This document shows, piece by piece, positions 10,190 to 22,072 of a DNA stretch of 64,000 nucleotides (the stretch's first letter is position 1; every line of letters starts with the position of its first letter). The notes beneath the pieces are model-generated. The model saw nothing but the letters and a program-made list of their open reading frames with translations, was not told the DNA's origin and ran no database searches. The DNA comes from Paramoeba atlantica (lineage: Eukaryota; Discosea): contig CDRNVI010000066.1 in the NCBI GenBank assembly GCA_977017575.1, positions 248,001 to 312,000 on the forward strand, given 5' to 3'. Made by a program: the position numbers and the translations under genes.

Positions 10190-11070
10190 GGTGCATGTCT
10201 CGGGGAGTTGAGTTTGCGCGGATGATGCGTAGGGCAGTTTTTAATAGGACCTCTCGTTCGCCCTGTTCTAAGATTATCCCATCCCAATTTTCTCGGGAGA
10301 TCGAAGTGACATTGACTAGTGGAGGAGAATCGTTGTACGGAGTTCGCTAATGCCTGTAGTACCATGTTATGCCGTAGGGTATACCTCCCTTGTTCGAGTG
10401 CCTTCCTACAACCAGATAGAATATGCCGCGTAGTTTGTGTCTCGGTGTCACAGATGGGACATTTATCGCTCGCATGTGTCGATACTCCCCACCTACGAAG
10501 AGATGCCCTGGTTGGGAGCGGCGTCTCGGTAAGCACTGAGGATGTGAACCGCGAAAGCGATTCACTCTTAAGGTTGCATAGGGCGGCGGCGAAGTCTCTC
10601 GCAAGGTGTGCTTCCGTTGCGATTCTAAACCATCGTCCTGCTACGGCAGTACGCCGTTGGACGGCTTCCGTGAGGTGTCGCTCGTATTCGCTTCCAAGGA
10701 GTCTTCGGACGCTACAATGGCTTGTACTGTGCATATCCGTCGGTGGGCGAATATATCCTGCTCTCCTTTTGTTCGCTTCTCGCCTGATGCGCTCACGTAA
10801 AGCGTGCTGGACCTCGGGATCACGCGATTTATCCATTTGTTCCATTGTCCCCACAGTGGAAAGAAGCCAAAGTTTTGACAGACTCATGAGATTCCAGCCA
10901 TGCTCTGAATAGAGCAGCTCACTAGTTGCTGATTTCGCTACGTTTAACCATTTCCGAATTTCGCGTGTGGCGCATCGCTGTAGCCGAAGTACGTGATTGA
11001 AGGTAAGGCATGAGTTTACGACGAAGGAATACCGCAGACGAGAGATGATGCCGTTATTGATAGATGTGTG
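10144..11070 (-). pseudogene. R2/NeSL-like LINE: RT thumb and CCHC tail
   Basis: From about 11070 leftward the frame reads through a thumb-like segment (RLQRCATREIRKWLN, SELLYSEHGWNLMSL) typical of early-branching LINE reverse transcriptases. It continues to the characteristic tail CPICDTETQTTRHILSGC...YTLRHN, a C-x2-C-x7-H-x4-C cluster followed by RH. No ATG marks the upstream end, and the catalytic RT core is absent. It is 5'-truncated. Downstream an RNase H segment follows in another frame, so a frameshift separates them. Confidence 0.7.
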
Positions 11071-11429
11071 TTAAAAGTCTTAAATTTTTAGTATTTGCCT
11101 TGTTTTGATTGCAGTTCGAGAGCTTACTTCATCACATGATTTCTTTTTCATGTGCACCAAGTCACACAGCACGATACGTGATGAGGTCGAGGATTGACTT
11201 TGCAATCCCTTCCTCGCGAAGCGTCACCCGGCATACAACATAGTCGTCGTAGGTCCAAACATTGAAAAACAAAATTGAAAAAAATGGGGGGTCCAGGGGG
11301 GGCATATGCTCTTTAAAAATTTTATGTTTCGAAATCCAGCGAAGGGAAGTGTTAGAAGAAGAAGAGAGAAGAAGACACGGAGGGCTCTGCAGCGCCAACC
11401 GTTAGGGTAGAGTCTCAGGTCACCGACCT

Positions 11430-11781
11430 TCATTGTCTTGCTACCCCCTTCCCAGACGGCACTCGACGCTTTGCGGCCCGAGCACGGCTACCCAACCGTA
11501 GCTACCAGGACGGGCGTCCAACCCCGTTGCATCGTGTAGGCTGTGACTCAAGCCTCCTTTGCGTAAGCAGCTCGCAATTTAGCGGCTGCGCTGGAGCCTG
11601 GTTCAGCTCGGCGGTGCCGGGTCGGTCCTCCAGGGGAGCGGGGTTGGGTGTGGGCCTTGAAGGCACTCCTGATCAGTTTCCCTTTGTAGTGAGGCCGCCA
11701 GGTTGCGAGTTTTGTCGATAGCGGGAATCGAACCAACAACCTGCAGGTTGGAAGGCCCACCGTCTACCAACTACGCCCGCA
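11430..11781 (-). mobile_element. Probable tRNA-Gly-derived SINE
   Basis: Read on the minus strand from 11781, the sequence starts GCGGGCGTAGTTGGTAGA, passes CCTTCCAACC (anticodon-arm-like, TCC) and GGTTCGATTCCCGC (B box), then continues into unrelated GC-rich sequence (TATCGACAAAACTCGC...). The head closely resembles tRNA-Gly(UCC), but the 3' acceptor half is missing, which is typical of a SINE rather than a tRNA gene. GC content of about 60% contrasts with the AT-rich surroundings. The 3' limit (about 11430) is guessed from composition; no tail or TSD was identified. Confidence 0.55.
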
Positions 11782-12290
11782 CCATTAGAGTGTGCAAGTG
11801 TTAGAGTACGCCGCGGCGATAATTCCCCCCCATTGGGGGTGACCCCCCCTGGTACGCGCAGGAGGGGCGCGACAAGTTCGAAATTTCAAAAAAAATCCAA
11901 AAGAAAAGTAAAAGATTATTTTTACGGAGCGAATGTGGAGCGTGGTTGCGGGGTTGGATGGACTGAAAATCAACGCACTCATGAACAAAAAAGCACCTTT
12001 CTCTCCCAAAAAATATACCCCCTCAGTAACAAGGATTTGATCCATTTGGATCCAAAATCGATTCTATTACTGGAGGGGTATATAACCACCAAATCAAAAA
12101 AAGCACGCCGCTTCGCAGCGCGGGGCAGGTTCCAAAAATAAAGTACGCCTCAAAAGGACGAAACCCCTGCGATCGGCAGAATATGGCAGAATAGTGCCGC
12201 ATTAGCGGTGGCCCCCCTCCTATCCCCCTATTTTTTCCTATCAAATTCTCTGACTGTAGAAAATGTTTCTCCAGAGATTTTTTCTCCAGA
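11782..12290. other. Non-coding stretch
   Basis: Sequence between the SINE-like unit and the inverted-repeat element. Several short ORFs overlap on both strands without recognisable domains. A CCCCCCATTGGGGGTGACCC patch lies near 11825. Confidence 0.35.
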
Positions 12291-12298
12291 GATAAACG

Positions 12299-12804
12299 GG
12301 GTACGTCTCTACTTCGTTGAATATTCAACGAACGGGATTTTAATTTTTTTTCGAGCTAGCGTTCGATTTTTTTAACATTTTAAATTATCTCAACGGAGCA
12401 ACAAAGGTAGCGCATGGTACTAGAAACTCTTTTTCGGCAAGTCGATCTCATGTATTTGATCTCATGTATTTGTCGATCTTATGTATTTGGTTTTGCCTCC
12501 AGAAGTGGGCTTCGCTCAAAGTTGGGCCTTGCCTCTGGACAATCCTGCGGAAGTGGCAGACATAGGCTCTCAGTGCGCGACCCGCGCGCTGGAGCGAGCG
12601 GGTCGCCAAAAAATATAATTATGTCCCAGGGCTACGCTCACAGTTGGGCCTTGCTCGCAGACGGGAGCTTTTGCCTCCAGAAGTGGGCTTCGCTGGCAGA
12701 ATCCTAGAAAATTTCGGCGAAAAAAAACAAAAAAATCGGTTTCTTGAATCGTTCAACGAACCGACGGCGCTTCGTTGAATATTCAACGAAGTAGAGACAT
12801 AGCC
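12299..12804. mobile_element. Non-autonomous inverted-repeat transposon, copy 1 (506 bp)
   Basis: Starts GGGTACGTCTCTACTTCG and ends with the inverse of GGCTATGTCTCTACTTCG. It is flanked by perfect 8-bp duplications GATAAACG (12291-12298 and 12805-12812). Internally it carries TTCGTTGAATATTCAACGAA palindromes near both ends and GC-rich GTGGGCTTCGCTC repeats. No transposase. An 8-bp TSD fits hAT-, P- or Merlin-type transposases. A second copy lies at 57329. Confidence 0.88.
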
Positions 12805-13496
12805 GATAAACGTACAGCTGTATGTAAACAAATGTCAGAAAAATACTTTCAATGCACGTAAAATATCATAAGGCAACATTTAGAACACATAAAAAAATTA
12901 ACAAAAAAAATTACTTTTTATGTGAAATAATGCTTCACTTTTTCTCTATTCAGCCGATTAATTCTACGGCGTACAATTTTTAATTCGAGATGAAACTGTG
13001 GTAAATGCATACCCATCACCGCTGACGCAAAAATCATTCGACCCACCGCTGACTCCAAAGAACCATACTGTAGCAAAATCGTCCTGCGTTAGACGGCGCG
13101 TTAATTTTGGACCTAACGATACCTTTCCTAGGCCATGGTGATACGTGATACCATTAAACGTGTAGGTCTGCGATGGAGGGGCTCCGGCATCCTTAAAACG
13201 CGCATTGACTTCCCTAGCCCGGTTGTCTACGAACCTGACGTATTGTTCAGCGATCACTTCGCTCCCCGCAAAACGGATACCATCTATATAAACATCGGCA
13301 TTATCTGAAGAAAACGCGGCATCCGCGGTACAAAATTGCTTATCCCCTGCCAGCGTCGCTGTTAGTACATGCATTGTTTCGGGTGCACACCGATGCCCCA
13401 TAGGCATTACATTCATTTCAAACAAATCGCCTTTCGCATCCTTAAATCGAAACTTCTCTCTACATGCTAAAGGAATACTGTGACCCCCCCCTTTAA

Positions 13497-13625
13497 TATG
13501 CACACGTTTTTGGAGTTTGTGCATAATAAAGGGGGGGTGCATAATAAAGGGGGGGTGCATAATAAAGGGGGGTGCATAATAAAGGGGGGGGGTGCATAAT
13601 AAGGGGGGGGTACATAATAAAGGGG
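13497..13625. repeat. Minisatellite, about 17-18 bp unit (TGCATAATAAAGGGGGGG)
   Basis: Six or seven units of GCATAATAAAGGGGGGGT lie just inside the left end of the pogo element. They closely resemble the element's own terminal sequence GCATATTAAAGGGGGGG, so the array probably arose by amplification of the end. Further isolated units are at 15361-15455. Confidence 0.85.
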
Positions 13626-14169
13626 GGAAGGAAAGGGTGAAACAAGGGGGATGGTGGAAAGTGCGTACATGGTGCCAATGACATAGGTATCGAAGCAAGG
13701 GTCGATGACGGAGGGGAAGAGAGTGAAGGAACTGTTCTCGAGCAAAGATATTTTTCATGAAGCTTGTGTAACACTAATAAACAAGAAAGTGCTTAAAGTA
13801 AAAAATATAAAAAAATGTGCATACCTAAATACTAGTTACTAATGTAACTGATTCATAGGATACTATAATATTATTTCGAGTTTGTTGAACGCCCATAGTA
13901 GAATATGCCTGGAGAATCACTCCGAGGACTTCCACGACACCGAGTAAAAACCACAGAAAAACCAAGTTCCGTGGTAAAAAATAATATTACAATATGAACC
14001 GTTGCTGTGGACGGAAATAAAGCTCGGGAGGTGAGGTTCGCTAAGCCCCAACATTTGCTTGACAATGTCCCTGACCCCATAAAGTTTTCAACTATTAACG
14101 GACTCATCTTCAAAGTTCAAATCATTCACTAAATTCACAATTACAGAACAATCAGAATCAGAATCAGAA

Positions 14170-15198
14170 TCATCTTCCGGCACGTTCTCCACGGACACTT
14201 CTCCAAGGGTTTCTTCGGAATCTTTTGACTAACAACACGCTACGCTGACTAACATCCGCGTATATTCCAGTAAGAGCGGAAGCCTGGTGCGTCATTTCAG
14301 CATAAATGCCAGAACTCTCACGATTCTTGGCGCTGTGGTTGAATATAACAGTTGGGTAAAGAGGGTAAACCTTATCTAGAGCAAAGTCATATATTCCAGC
14401 CAGGAAGACGGTAACAGTTTCCTTGGGATTTGTGTCGACCACCTTCGGTTGCGGGCATCCGATCTGCGCTAGCGTATATCCTTGTACCTCACCGTTTACG
14501 AACATCGCCGTTTCGTCCCCGAAAAAAGCAAAACGATATTTCCGAACAGCATTCTGAAGGTAAAATTTTTGCGCCCACTGTGATATCCTATGTTCCACGT
14601 CTGCCGGAGCCAGGCACTGTATCCTTCCCCACCTTCTCCAAACCCACCCATAATGCTTCCGAAAGCGTGCATATGTGTCTTCCAATGCTGAAACCGAAGT
14701 CAACTTCGTGTTTTGGCGTATTAGATTGATTACAATTGATTTGGTCAAGGGACACCACAAGGAAGATGACTTTTCACAAGCACGATGAACTTCACACATT
14801 GCCTCTGCCTTATTGTACGTGACAGACTCCGGGTCGTTGTAATCACCTCCTTTGGTGTTAAACCCTCTGTTACGATGCTGGTTCCCCATATCTCGATTTA
14901 TTAATTTTTGATCATTCAATATCCCAGTCGCACGGATGTCGTACACTGTTCTCCGAGATATCCCGTACTTTTCTCGAATAGCCTTCACCGAATCCTGGGA
15001 TCGACAAATCTCGCGTTTGTCGTAAATTGTGAGTTCAACTCGCTGCCGCTTTTTTTTGTTTACCGTTGGAGGTGCATTCGTTTGTAGAACAGGTGCCCGT
15101 TCCCCTACCTGGGGGGAGGGTGGCGCTGACCGAGCCCATCTCGACAGCGGACCTTTTATCATATGCACGGTTGTCGGTACACCGTCCGTGTGCGGCAT
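14170..15198 (-). pseudogene. pogo-like transposase, C-terminally truncated
   Basis: ATG at 15198, 342 codons. Residues about 45-95 are a CENP-B/psq-like helix-turn-helix (KRQRVELTIYDKREICR...KYGISRRTVYDI). The second DNA-binding segment follows, and RFAFFGDETAMFVNG near residue 227 gives the first catalytic aspartate of a DDE_1 domain. The frame diverges after TVFLAGIYDFALDKVYPLYP, and the second and third catalytic residues are not present. It is inactive. Full-length relatives are usually 450-600 residues. Confidence 0.75.
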
Positions 15199-17625
15199 GT
15201 GTTGACGAAGAGAAACAGATATAGCAGATAGAGAAAGCTAAAAAGTCTACAGTATTAACTTAATGTTGGAAGTTGGTAGCCTAAGTGACTTTCCAAACAG
15301 AATAAAAAAAGAAAAAATCAAATCGGTCCCACCACACGAACTTTCTTCAGCTTCAATTTTGTGCATATTAAAGGGGGGGGGGTCCCACCACACATATTTT
15401 CTTCAGTCTCCATTTTGTGCATATTAAAGGGGGGTAAGAAGGGGGTGCATATTAAAGGGGGGGGTCACAGTAACCACTTGCCAAAATCCACATGCTAAGT
15501 CGCGCTTCACCGCCGTTTGTTCTTTTACACGATGCAAATAGTACGCTGCATGCTTTAACTCAACATGAGGATGATAAGTTTCCTTAATTCGCTCGTTGTC
15601 ACCTTGCGTCCAAGCAATGAAACGCCGTCGCTCCGACCCATCTTCGGCGGGCTCAACAACCGTAAAAGGAATTACCCAATCCCGCGACGGGCGCTTTGCA
15701 GCCTCGGCGGTAGTAACTCGTGTAATGAAGCCTTGGGCTTCCAACAATTCTACGTCACTAGCTGGTAAAAAAGATTTAAATTTCGGAGCGGGTGCTCGCT
15801 CATCAGGAACTTCTAACAGCATTTTCCACGTCTGATCAAAACGAATACGTTGCTTTTCGTTCATCATTCCTCGTAGTTTACGAATATCCATCTGTGGAAT
15901 CCCACTTTTGATATGCAAAGGAAGACCAAAATCTTTCGTGGTCGCCACTTTAGACGTGCGACGCGTGCGTGTTATAGTATGTCTTACCTTTTCTGCTGGA
16001 ACATCATCAATGTACTTGCTAAAAACAAGTTCCTCTTCTACCATATGTGCAGCTTTCTGGTCGCTTTCTGGGTCCCGAGGGCTAACGCCGTTGTCACTGG
16101 GTCGGAATTGTACCGGAGTAACGATTCGATTGACTGGTGCTTTGCGAGGTGCTGTACCTCGTCGAGACGGACGTTGCCGTCGGCAACCTGCTTGAACAAC
16201 TGCGTGATGGCCCCACGCTTTGCCGAATGAGTCCCGTATCCGCTGCCGAGAATTTTGCGTATTTTCGAATCCGCCTCCGTCACCGTTGCGCGTGACATTG
16301 GTTGGAGGTGTCCGAGTTTGTGTATGTTTGTTATAACGCCAGGCGATGTGTTCCCTCGCCCTTTACCACCGTATACATTGAGGGCCGATACGGGTTCAGA
16401 CGGGACGTCTTTGTCTTCCGTCCCCACCAAATTACAATTCGCGTTGCGGATACCTCGTAAAAACGATCCCTGGTGAGCGTTGCTGTCTCCGTCCAACGGC
16501 TTGCCGCTTTCCAACACAGCAGCAATGTATGTTTTTCGCTTGACGGTAGGTGGATCCATAACATGTTCAATTGCGTGGGGGTGAGGGGAGACATCTGTCG
16601 GAACGGCTCTGCCGCTCCCTCGGCCATGAGGGATTTGATGTAAAAACGCAGGGGATTGGTTTGCATGCCGGCCATGCTTAGTATCGCCGCTACGCTCCGC
16701 GCATAAGTCAACTTTCCCTGAATTTTGATCGGTATTTCGGCGATGAAAGTCACGGCGTGCAACGGAGTTATTGGAATTCCCTTCCAATTGCAGAATGTTG
16801 TTAGACGCTCCCACAGCCTGGCTCTGGCCTGCCACGTGGAGACGCTCCACATCTCCGACATTGCGTCCAACGCAGTGCGTACTTCTGGTGTGAGCACATT
16901 CACTCCCATTAGCAACTTCATGAGGCTTAGTCGCGCTGGCGCGGTCTGTTGAAGACTCAAAGTACCGTTGTATAATTGTCCTGAGGTGATCAATCTCCCT
17001 TTTAAGTTCACCGAGTTGGGCGTATACTCCATGCTGCTTATTTTCCTTCTCTTCATCACTTGCGTAGAAATTACTGTAATTCGACGTTTGAATTTTATGA
17101 CAGTACTGGCCGTTAGGGTGGGGTCGTTTCAAAGACTCTTGCTGCTTGAAGCAGGGCCAGCCACCCGCGCCCGAAAACCCTGCTGGAAACGTTTTGGGCA
17201 ATTACACCACAAGTGCTCTGGGGATTGACACCCGAAACATAATAACTTGCGTTGAGAAAAATTAGACGGACGAGGCTGGGCTTGACCATAACGTGCGGTA
17301 GAATAAACGTGAGCAGATGAATGAGCGACTGCGCGGGAGTGTTGCTTTTGACGTTCCACCAATTGTTCATTTACGTGGTGGTAAAACTTATCATTGGGCC
17401 GCACTTCTTTTTGCAGCTTCTGGTGAACCAATTCGACATCTACCTGGCGAGCCTGCCAATACGCGTCGCGAAGAGTCTAAATGATTGCACGTCCCATTTC
17501 CAGATAGGGTCCTTCGTTCCAATTAGGGATCATCCGGGCAAAAAGAATCCACTTGCAGAAAACATTATAAAAAAATCGCTCCTGGCGTATGACGAATCCT
17601 CGATCCTGGTAATACTTGTTTCAGT

Positions 17626-19004
17626 TTAGCCAACTTGACATTCCAACTGAACCAGTTCCGATATTTGCTGTTCATGCTCTCGCACAAATTTGTTGAACCG
17701 CTTTCTGTTGCTCGATATTCGATATAGTGCTTGCAAATTAACTGGTGTGTCGTTACATATTGACGTGTCGAAGCTGAGAGGTGCATCCTTTTTTGCTTGG
17801 AATTCGAGGCATGTTTGCGCTTCCCGGATACTTGTCTTCAGCGATAACCACAACTCCTCGATATCCGTTGCTTCTATCTCTTGTCTCACATCTCGATTGC
17901 ATGTGTTATCAAAGTGCGTTGCAACGTTGGCTGCGAACAATTGTCGAATTCCAGAGTCACGCAAAAGGAACCAAGGAGGATAAGTGTGACGTTTCTTCTT
18001 ATGTACTTTCCATTTAATACAAGCTTCCACTGCATAATGCCCGGTACAGATCGGAGGTTGTGTGACTCGATGTCGTGAAATTGTCGATGCAAACCGTCGA
18101 GTCAAAATAATGTGACCGAGCTTTTTGGTATAGCCATTGGGAAACCTGAAGGTCCACTCTCTCGCTGTAGGACAAACTTCGAAACCAGAGACAGCATCTG
18201 CATTATCCAAGAGTGTTTGGAGACCACAGTACGCCGGTAGTTTTAGTTTTCCTTTTATAGATTGCGTCAAAGGAGCGTTAAAGTCTCCATAACAGCTTTC
18301 AATTGACGTTTGTTTCGTACGAAAGAATCAGTAAGGCGTGCCATGAACACTTTATGTTCTTCTTCCGGAGCATCGGCAGTTGGCGCGTATACATTGTACA
18401 CCACAGCTTGGTAAGGCTCCATTTCTATTTCAGCATACGCAATTCTTTCGGATACGCTGAAGATGCGACGTAGAGAAAATCTGCTGATGAACATCAACCC
18501 TCCGTAACCATTGTCGGCAGATATGAAATACAAGAAAAAAGTGGTCGTCCCAATTCGTATCGTCTTGACCGGCGAATTTTCACACGTAAAGCGCGTTTCC
18601 TGTACACAACATATCTGTATATCACACAGTTTTTTTTGACAGCACATGTTCGTAATCATTCATCGAAGGGTTCAAAAGTGCTTTTTGAAAAATTTACGAA
18701 AATGAAGTCGCAGTTGGGCCCTAAAAAAATATATATAAAATTGCTTTTTTAAGGGTAGTAATTCATCGAAGTGGACGTCTGGAAATGGGAAGGGGCATTG
18801 TGCAGAAAGGAATGGTAAAGATTCAGATTTCTTATAAGGAGGGAAAAGGAGAGGGTCCACAAGGTATCCTACACGAACGAGTAGACGTAGAAGTAGACAT
18901 AATCTTGCGCAACGACGTAGCGATATCCTATCAACGCCGTCCAGTCCCAATGTAATCACGTTCAAAGTCATAATAGTCAAACCCTTGTTCCTGGCGTTGC
19001 ACAA
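17626..19004 (-). pseudogene. APE-type LINE endonuclease fragment
   Basis: Minus-strand pieces of an exonuclease-endonuclease-phosphatase domain. LTIMTLNVITLGLDGVDRIS (about 18940-18995) matches the start of the same domain in the ORF at 58410 (LSIATLNVTTLKLKGDDEFS). The next piece, 18267-18659, has ICCVQETRF and YNVYAPTAD. The last, 17626-18270, continues with NAPLTQSIKGK, joined by a frameshift near 18275. A 92-bp insertion (18669-18760) splits the domain further. There is no RT downstream. It is a dead, truncated LINE. Confidence 0.7.
18669..18760. mobile_element. 92-bp insertion with 11-bp TSD
   Basis: ATTCATCGAAG occurs at 18658-18668 and again at 18761-18771, bracketing 92 bp of AT-rich sequence inside the LINE endonuclease fossil. 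It is too short to classify. Confidence 0.6.
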
Positions 19005-19311
19005 ACAGGGTTTCTCGTGACTGAGGTTGCCACGCTCAGCCCCATTCCGAGGATAGTACCTCCGCCGCTTTCTCTTACGGGATCCTGATCGCTGTGCCTT
19101 GACGCGTCCTCCTCAGACAACAACTCTGGCATCAACGGGGGGAAACGGGAATAGTTTATCCGGCACTCTTTCATACTTTACCCACCATCCCCCATTTCCA
19201 TACCCTGGTGGGTAATAGGTGGTAATTTACCACCTATTACCACATATTACCACATTTTACTGGCTACTCCAGCATAGAAAAATATTCCCTATGATTTCAA
19301 TACATACAGTA
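19005..19311. other. Non-coding stretch
   Basis: Contains a GGTGGTAATTTACCACC hairpin and repeated TATTACCAC words (about 19200-19260). No gene recognised. Confidence 0.45.
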
Positions 19312-19870
19312 TGCAAAAAAACTGTTCACATGTTTGACACTTTTTTGTTGTTGGTGTTTCCCTGTGGCCAGGTGTCGTGTGCATTGAAGTAGTATATCAG
19401 AGTAGTGTACGCGTGGGTACTAGGTATAAGGTTACATGTACGTTCCTAACAGACATACAGATATACATGTACGTTCCTAACTTAAGTTTTCAGACTTACT
19501 GTAGTTCTTACGTACCTCAAGATGTTCTACAATGCGCACGAGAAATGGGGATTATCCTTTTACAGGCCAAATGATGATGGTGTGACTGCCTCAGACTTAG
19601 GCGCAAATTATGTGACGCAAGTGGACATGTATTCAATGCAGTACAAGCGGTATACTGAACAAAGGAAAGTTAAGACACTTTGAGATCTGAAAAATGCAAC
19701 AAGAATTATCCGAAACGGGCACATTGTCAAATAAGAGTGGGGTTACTTTCCATTCGGTGGATTTATAGCATGAACGAGCAAAATAAATCGTACAAATTCT
19801 TTCATAAAACTACGCATTTTTTAACTAAATAATGATGTCACCATACTTTGATCATTCCAACTTTGCTAAC

Positions 19871-21230
19871 CTAAACCATTGTGGAAAGAACTATTCCTTC
19901 AAAATGGTCTGTCGTAGCTGAACGACAAACCCACAGATTGCGAAAAAACACCCCGATATGCCCAGAAGCAGGATCCCTGCCTTTTCCCATGAACGCATAC
20001 TCTCGGAACACTCTCCAGTACATCCACGCCGGGATAATCATCACCAACGGAATACCAAACAGCACCCCGTGAAAGCACCCCTCGAAGACCTCCGTGATCC
20101 CGCTAGCGACCGCAGCCAACGCACACGAGGTCGCGACAATCAGAAAAGTCTGCGCTGTCCGTATCCACAAATTACTCTGCGTCTCACAATGAAAAAACAG
20201 CAGATTGACCGTACGACGACACGCAATCGAGACCCTAACACGAAGTGAAACAGCATTAAAAACCGCCCAATATTCATCAGGATATCGTTTTCTGCATACA
20301 GAAATAGAATATCCCCTCCATGAGTGTGGGTCTGAGGTCCAAACTGTAAATAGCCCATAATCCCTACCTGCAGATAGAGCGCCATAATAATCACCATGGC
20401 GGGTAGAATGGCTTTGTATACATGGTGGCGGGTCGTCGATCTTCCAGCTCCGCATACAGCTGCGGGAGGTTATAATGCATCGCGTAGGCTACCGTGAGTA
20501 CGGGAAAGGCCTGGAAGAAATCGGTCGAGGGATTAGCGACCCTTAACGGGGCTACTGAAGGCACAATTTGTTGAATTCCCACAGCCGCACCAATATATCG
20601 TATCGCGACCCCAATGGCCACATAAATCATCGTGGCCACGGAGAGGAAGGAGAACCGGTGAAGCTCGGAGATGTGCTCGGTACAGGAGATGGCAAAAAGC
20701 AGAGGGGCGCTGAGGAGAATCCAGAAAGGGGCGGAGGCGTAGAACCCGGAGAGTCTCATCCAGGAGGAGGCTAGGGGTTGCATGGAGTCCGCAATGATCA
20801 CCACAAAGGAGACGGACACCCCGAAGGTGTACCAGAACACAATGGCCTGGATGAGCCATTGGAGGGAACGAGATCGAAGGGATTTGCGGGTTTGGGTATT
20901 GTTGCTAGTCTTGCTATTGTTGTCGTTTTCATCCTCCCCAGGAGGGGCATGCTTTTCGAAAGCATGTCGAAATAACCGAATATAGGACCACTCCTGGGTG
21001 TGATGGGTAAGCCGCGTGAGTACGACAAGGGCTGCACCGCTGAGGATGCCGACATAGAGAATCAGAAGACAACCGTATACGAGGGAGGCATGGTGGAGGG
21101 AGGCGGGAAGGGCAAGGATGGCACCTCCTATGATGTTGCACAGAATGGTGTTGATGGAGGTGGTGACGGTACCAGTGCGTTTGACGTGTTCCGTACGGAG
21201 AGGAACGTGTACGGTTGCGGACTCGGACAT
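19871..21230 (-). pseudogene. Amino-acid/auxin permease (AAAP) family transporter, frameshifted
   Basis: Starts at ATG 21230. TTSINTILCNIIGGAILALP is the classic first membrane segment of Aa_trans (AAAP) transporters, followed by about ten hydrophobic segments, ending at TAG 19871. The frame changes near 20405 (after RRPATMY, into AILPAMVIIMALYLQVGIMG) and again near 20240 (HFVLG into RVSIACRRTVNLLFF). Both shifts are in the same direction, so they do not cancel. No GT-AG intron fits. It is either a recent pseudogene or affected by sequencing indels. The protein would import or exchange amino acids at the plasma membrane or lysosome-like organelles. It lies between long inverted repeats, which may mean it was captured. 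Confidence 0.7.
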
Positions 21231-21294
21231 AATGGAGGTAGAGGAGAGAGGAGTGTTGAAACAACGACGACTCAAGGTAATTAGAACTGCTCAA

Positions 21295-21980
21295 AAGCTA
21301 ATTCTCTGGGTGGTCTCAACGTGAGAGTATGATCTGTAAAATAATACTACAGCATCGCATACCTGCATATAAATTTTACATGGAGCAAAAGGTGTGGACG
21401 CTCCACCAGTTTGTGAATGTGAGATGCAAAAAAAATCGTTCAAAAATATTAAACTTTATTCAAAACTAAGTGAGATACCCATAACGAATAAAAGCATATT
21501 AAAGCAAACTCCTTTATAAAAACCATAAAATGGCAAGAAAACCTCGTGTCAGCGTATAAACATGTAGTATAGAACACTGGAAAAACTAGTACAAAAAGAG
21601 TAAGAAAGGAAAAACAATATTTTCGCGTCGCAAGTTGACGAAGATCTTCTCTGTTAATGTGATTTACACGATTTTAGAATGTACAGCCCATTAGGCGCAC
21701 CTCGGAGCCCCAGAACACATACAGAGAACATCCAAAAAGAACGATTGCAAGTCGCGCAACTCGATTCACAGGTGTTCTGGAGCTCTAAAGTCAGGTCAAA
21801 TAGGAATGAGCAAGCATACCACAAGGTTAAGCCATTCCTTGGTCGACAGCATGCGTAGGCGCATATAGACATCAATCAAGACACAAGAAAGAGTTCCGCT
21901 AGTATTCATTTGAAGGTACATACTTCGTTTTTATGCATCAGTACATTGTGTTTTTCGCCTAAAAAATCTTACCTCGAAAT
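21295..21980. other. Non-coding stretch
   Basis: Sequence upstream of the transporter fossil and before the Tc1-like element. No convincing ORF or repeat except the terminal-repeat copy that begins at 21981. Confidence 0.4.
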
Positions 21981-22072
21981 TGCAAAAAAACTGTTCACAT
22001 GTTTTTCTTTACTTGCATACGATCACACTTTTGTTACAAAGCCGATTGAGTCGGAAGCTCTATGGCAACATA

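Larger units (their letters stand above)
13478..15470 (-). mobile_element. pogo/Tigger-like DNA transposon inserted in the DIRS element
   Basis: The ends are CTGTGACCCCCCCCTTTAAT at 13478 and the exact inverse at 15470, each next to TA (13476-13477 and 15471-15472), the TA target duplication of Tc1/mariner/pogo elements. It is 1993 bp and carries a CENP-B-type transposase fragment. Both subterminal zones contain tandem copies of the terminal motif GCATATTAAAGGGGGG. It lies within the RT region of the DIRS-like fossil. Confidence 0.9.
12960..17450 (-). mobile_element. DIRS-like (VIPER/TATE-type) element, broken fossil
   Basis: In minus-strand order: a gag-like CCHC segment (17129-17431, CFGCQSPEHLWCNC), a tyrosine recombinase (about 16050-17060, GYGTHSAKRGAI and LAKH...LLRYN) and a reverse transcriptase (15471-16044 and 12964-13477, MPMGHRCAPE and ADVYIDGIRF). 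This is the order of DIRS-like elements, known from kinetoplastids as VIPER and TATE. A pogo-like transposon (13478-15470) sits inside the RT. It has several breaks, lacks a recognised RNase H, and its terminal repeats were not found. It looks moderately old and is clearly dead. Confidence 0.8.

Noticed and set aside
11722-11781. Functional tRNA-Gly gene
   Set aside because: The 3' half of the acceptor stem is absent (GCGGGCG has no partner after the T arm).
20230-20420. Introns in the transporter gene
   Set aside because: The frame changes occur within a few bases and no GT-AG pair removes them; indels or decay are simpler.
20568-21324. Plus-strand ORFs opposite the transporter
   Set aside because: Shadows of the minus-strand transporter coding sequence.
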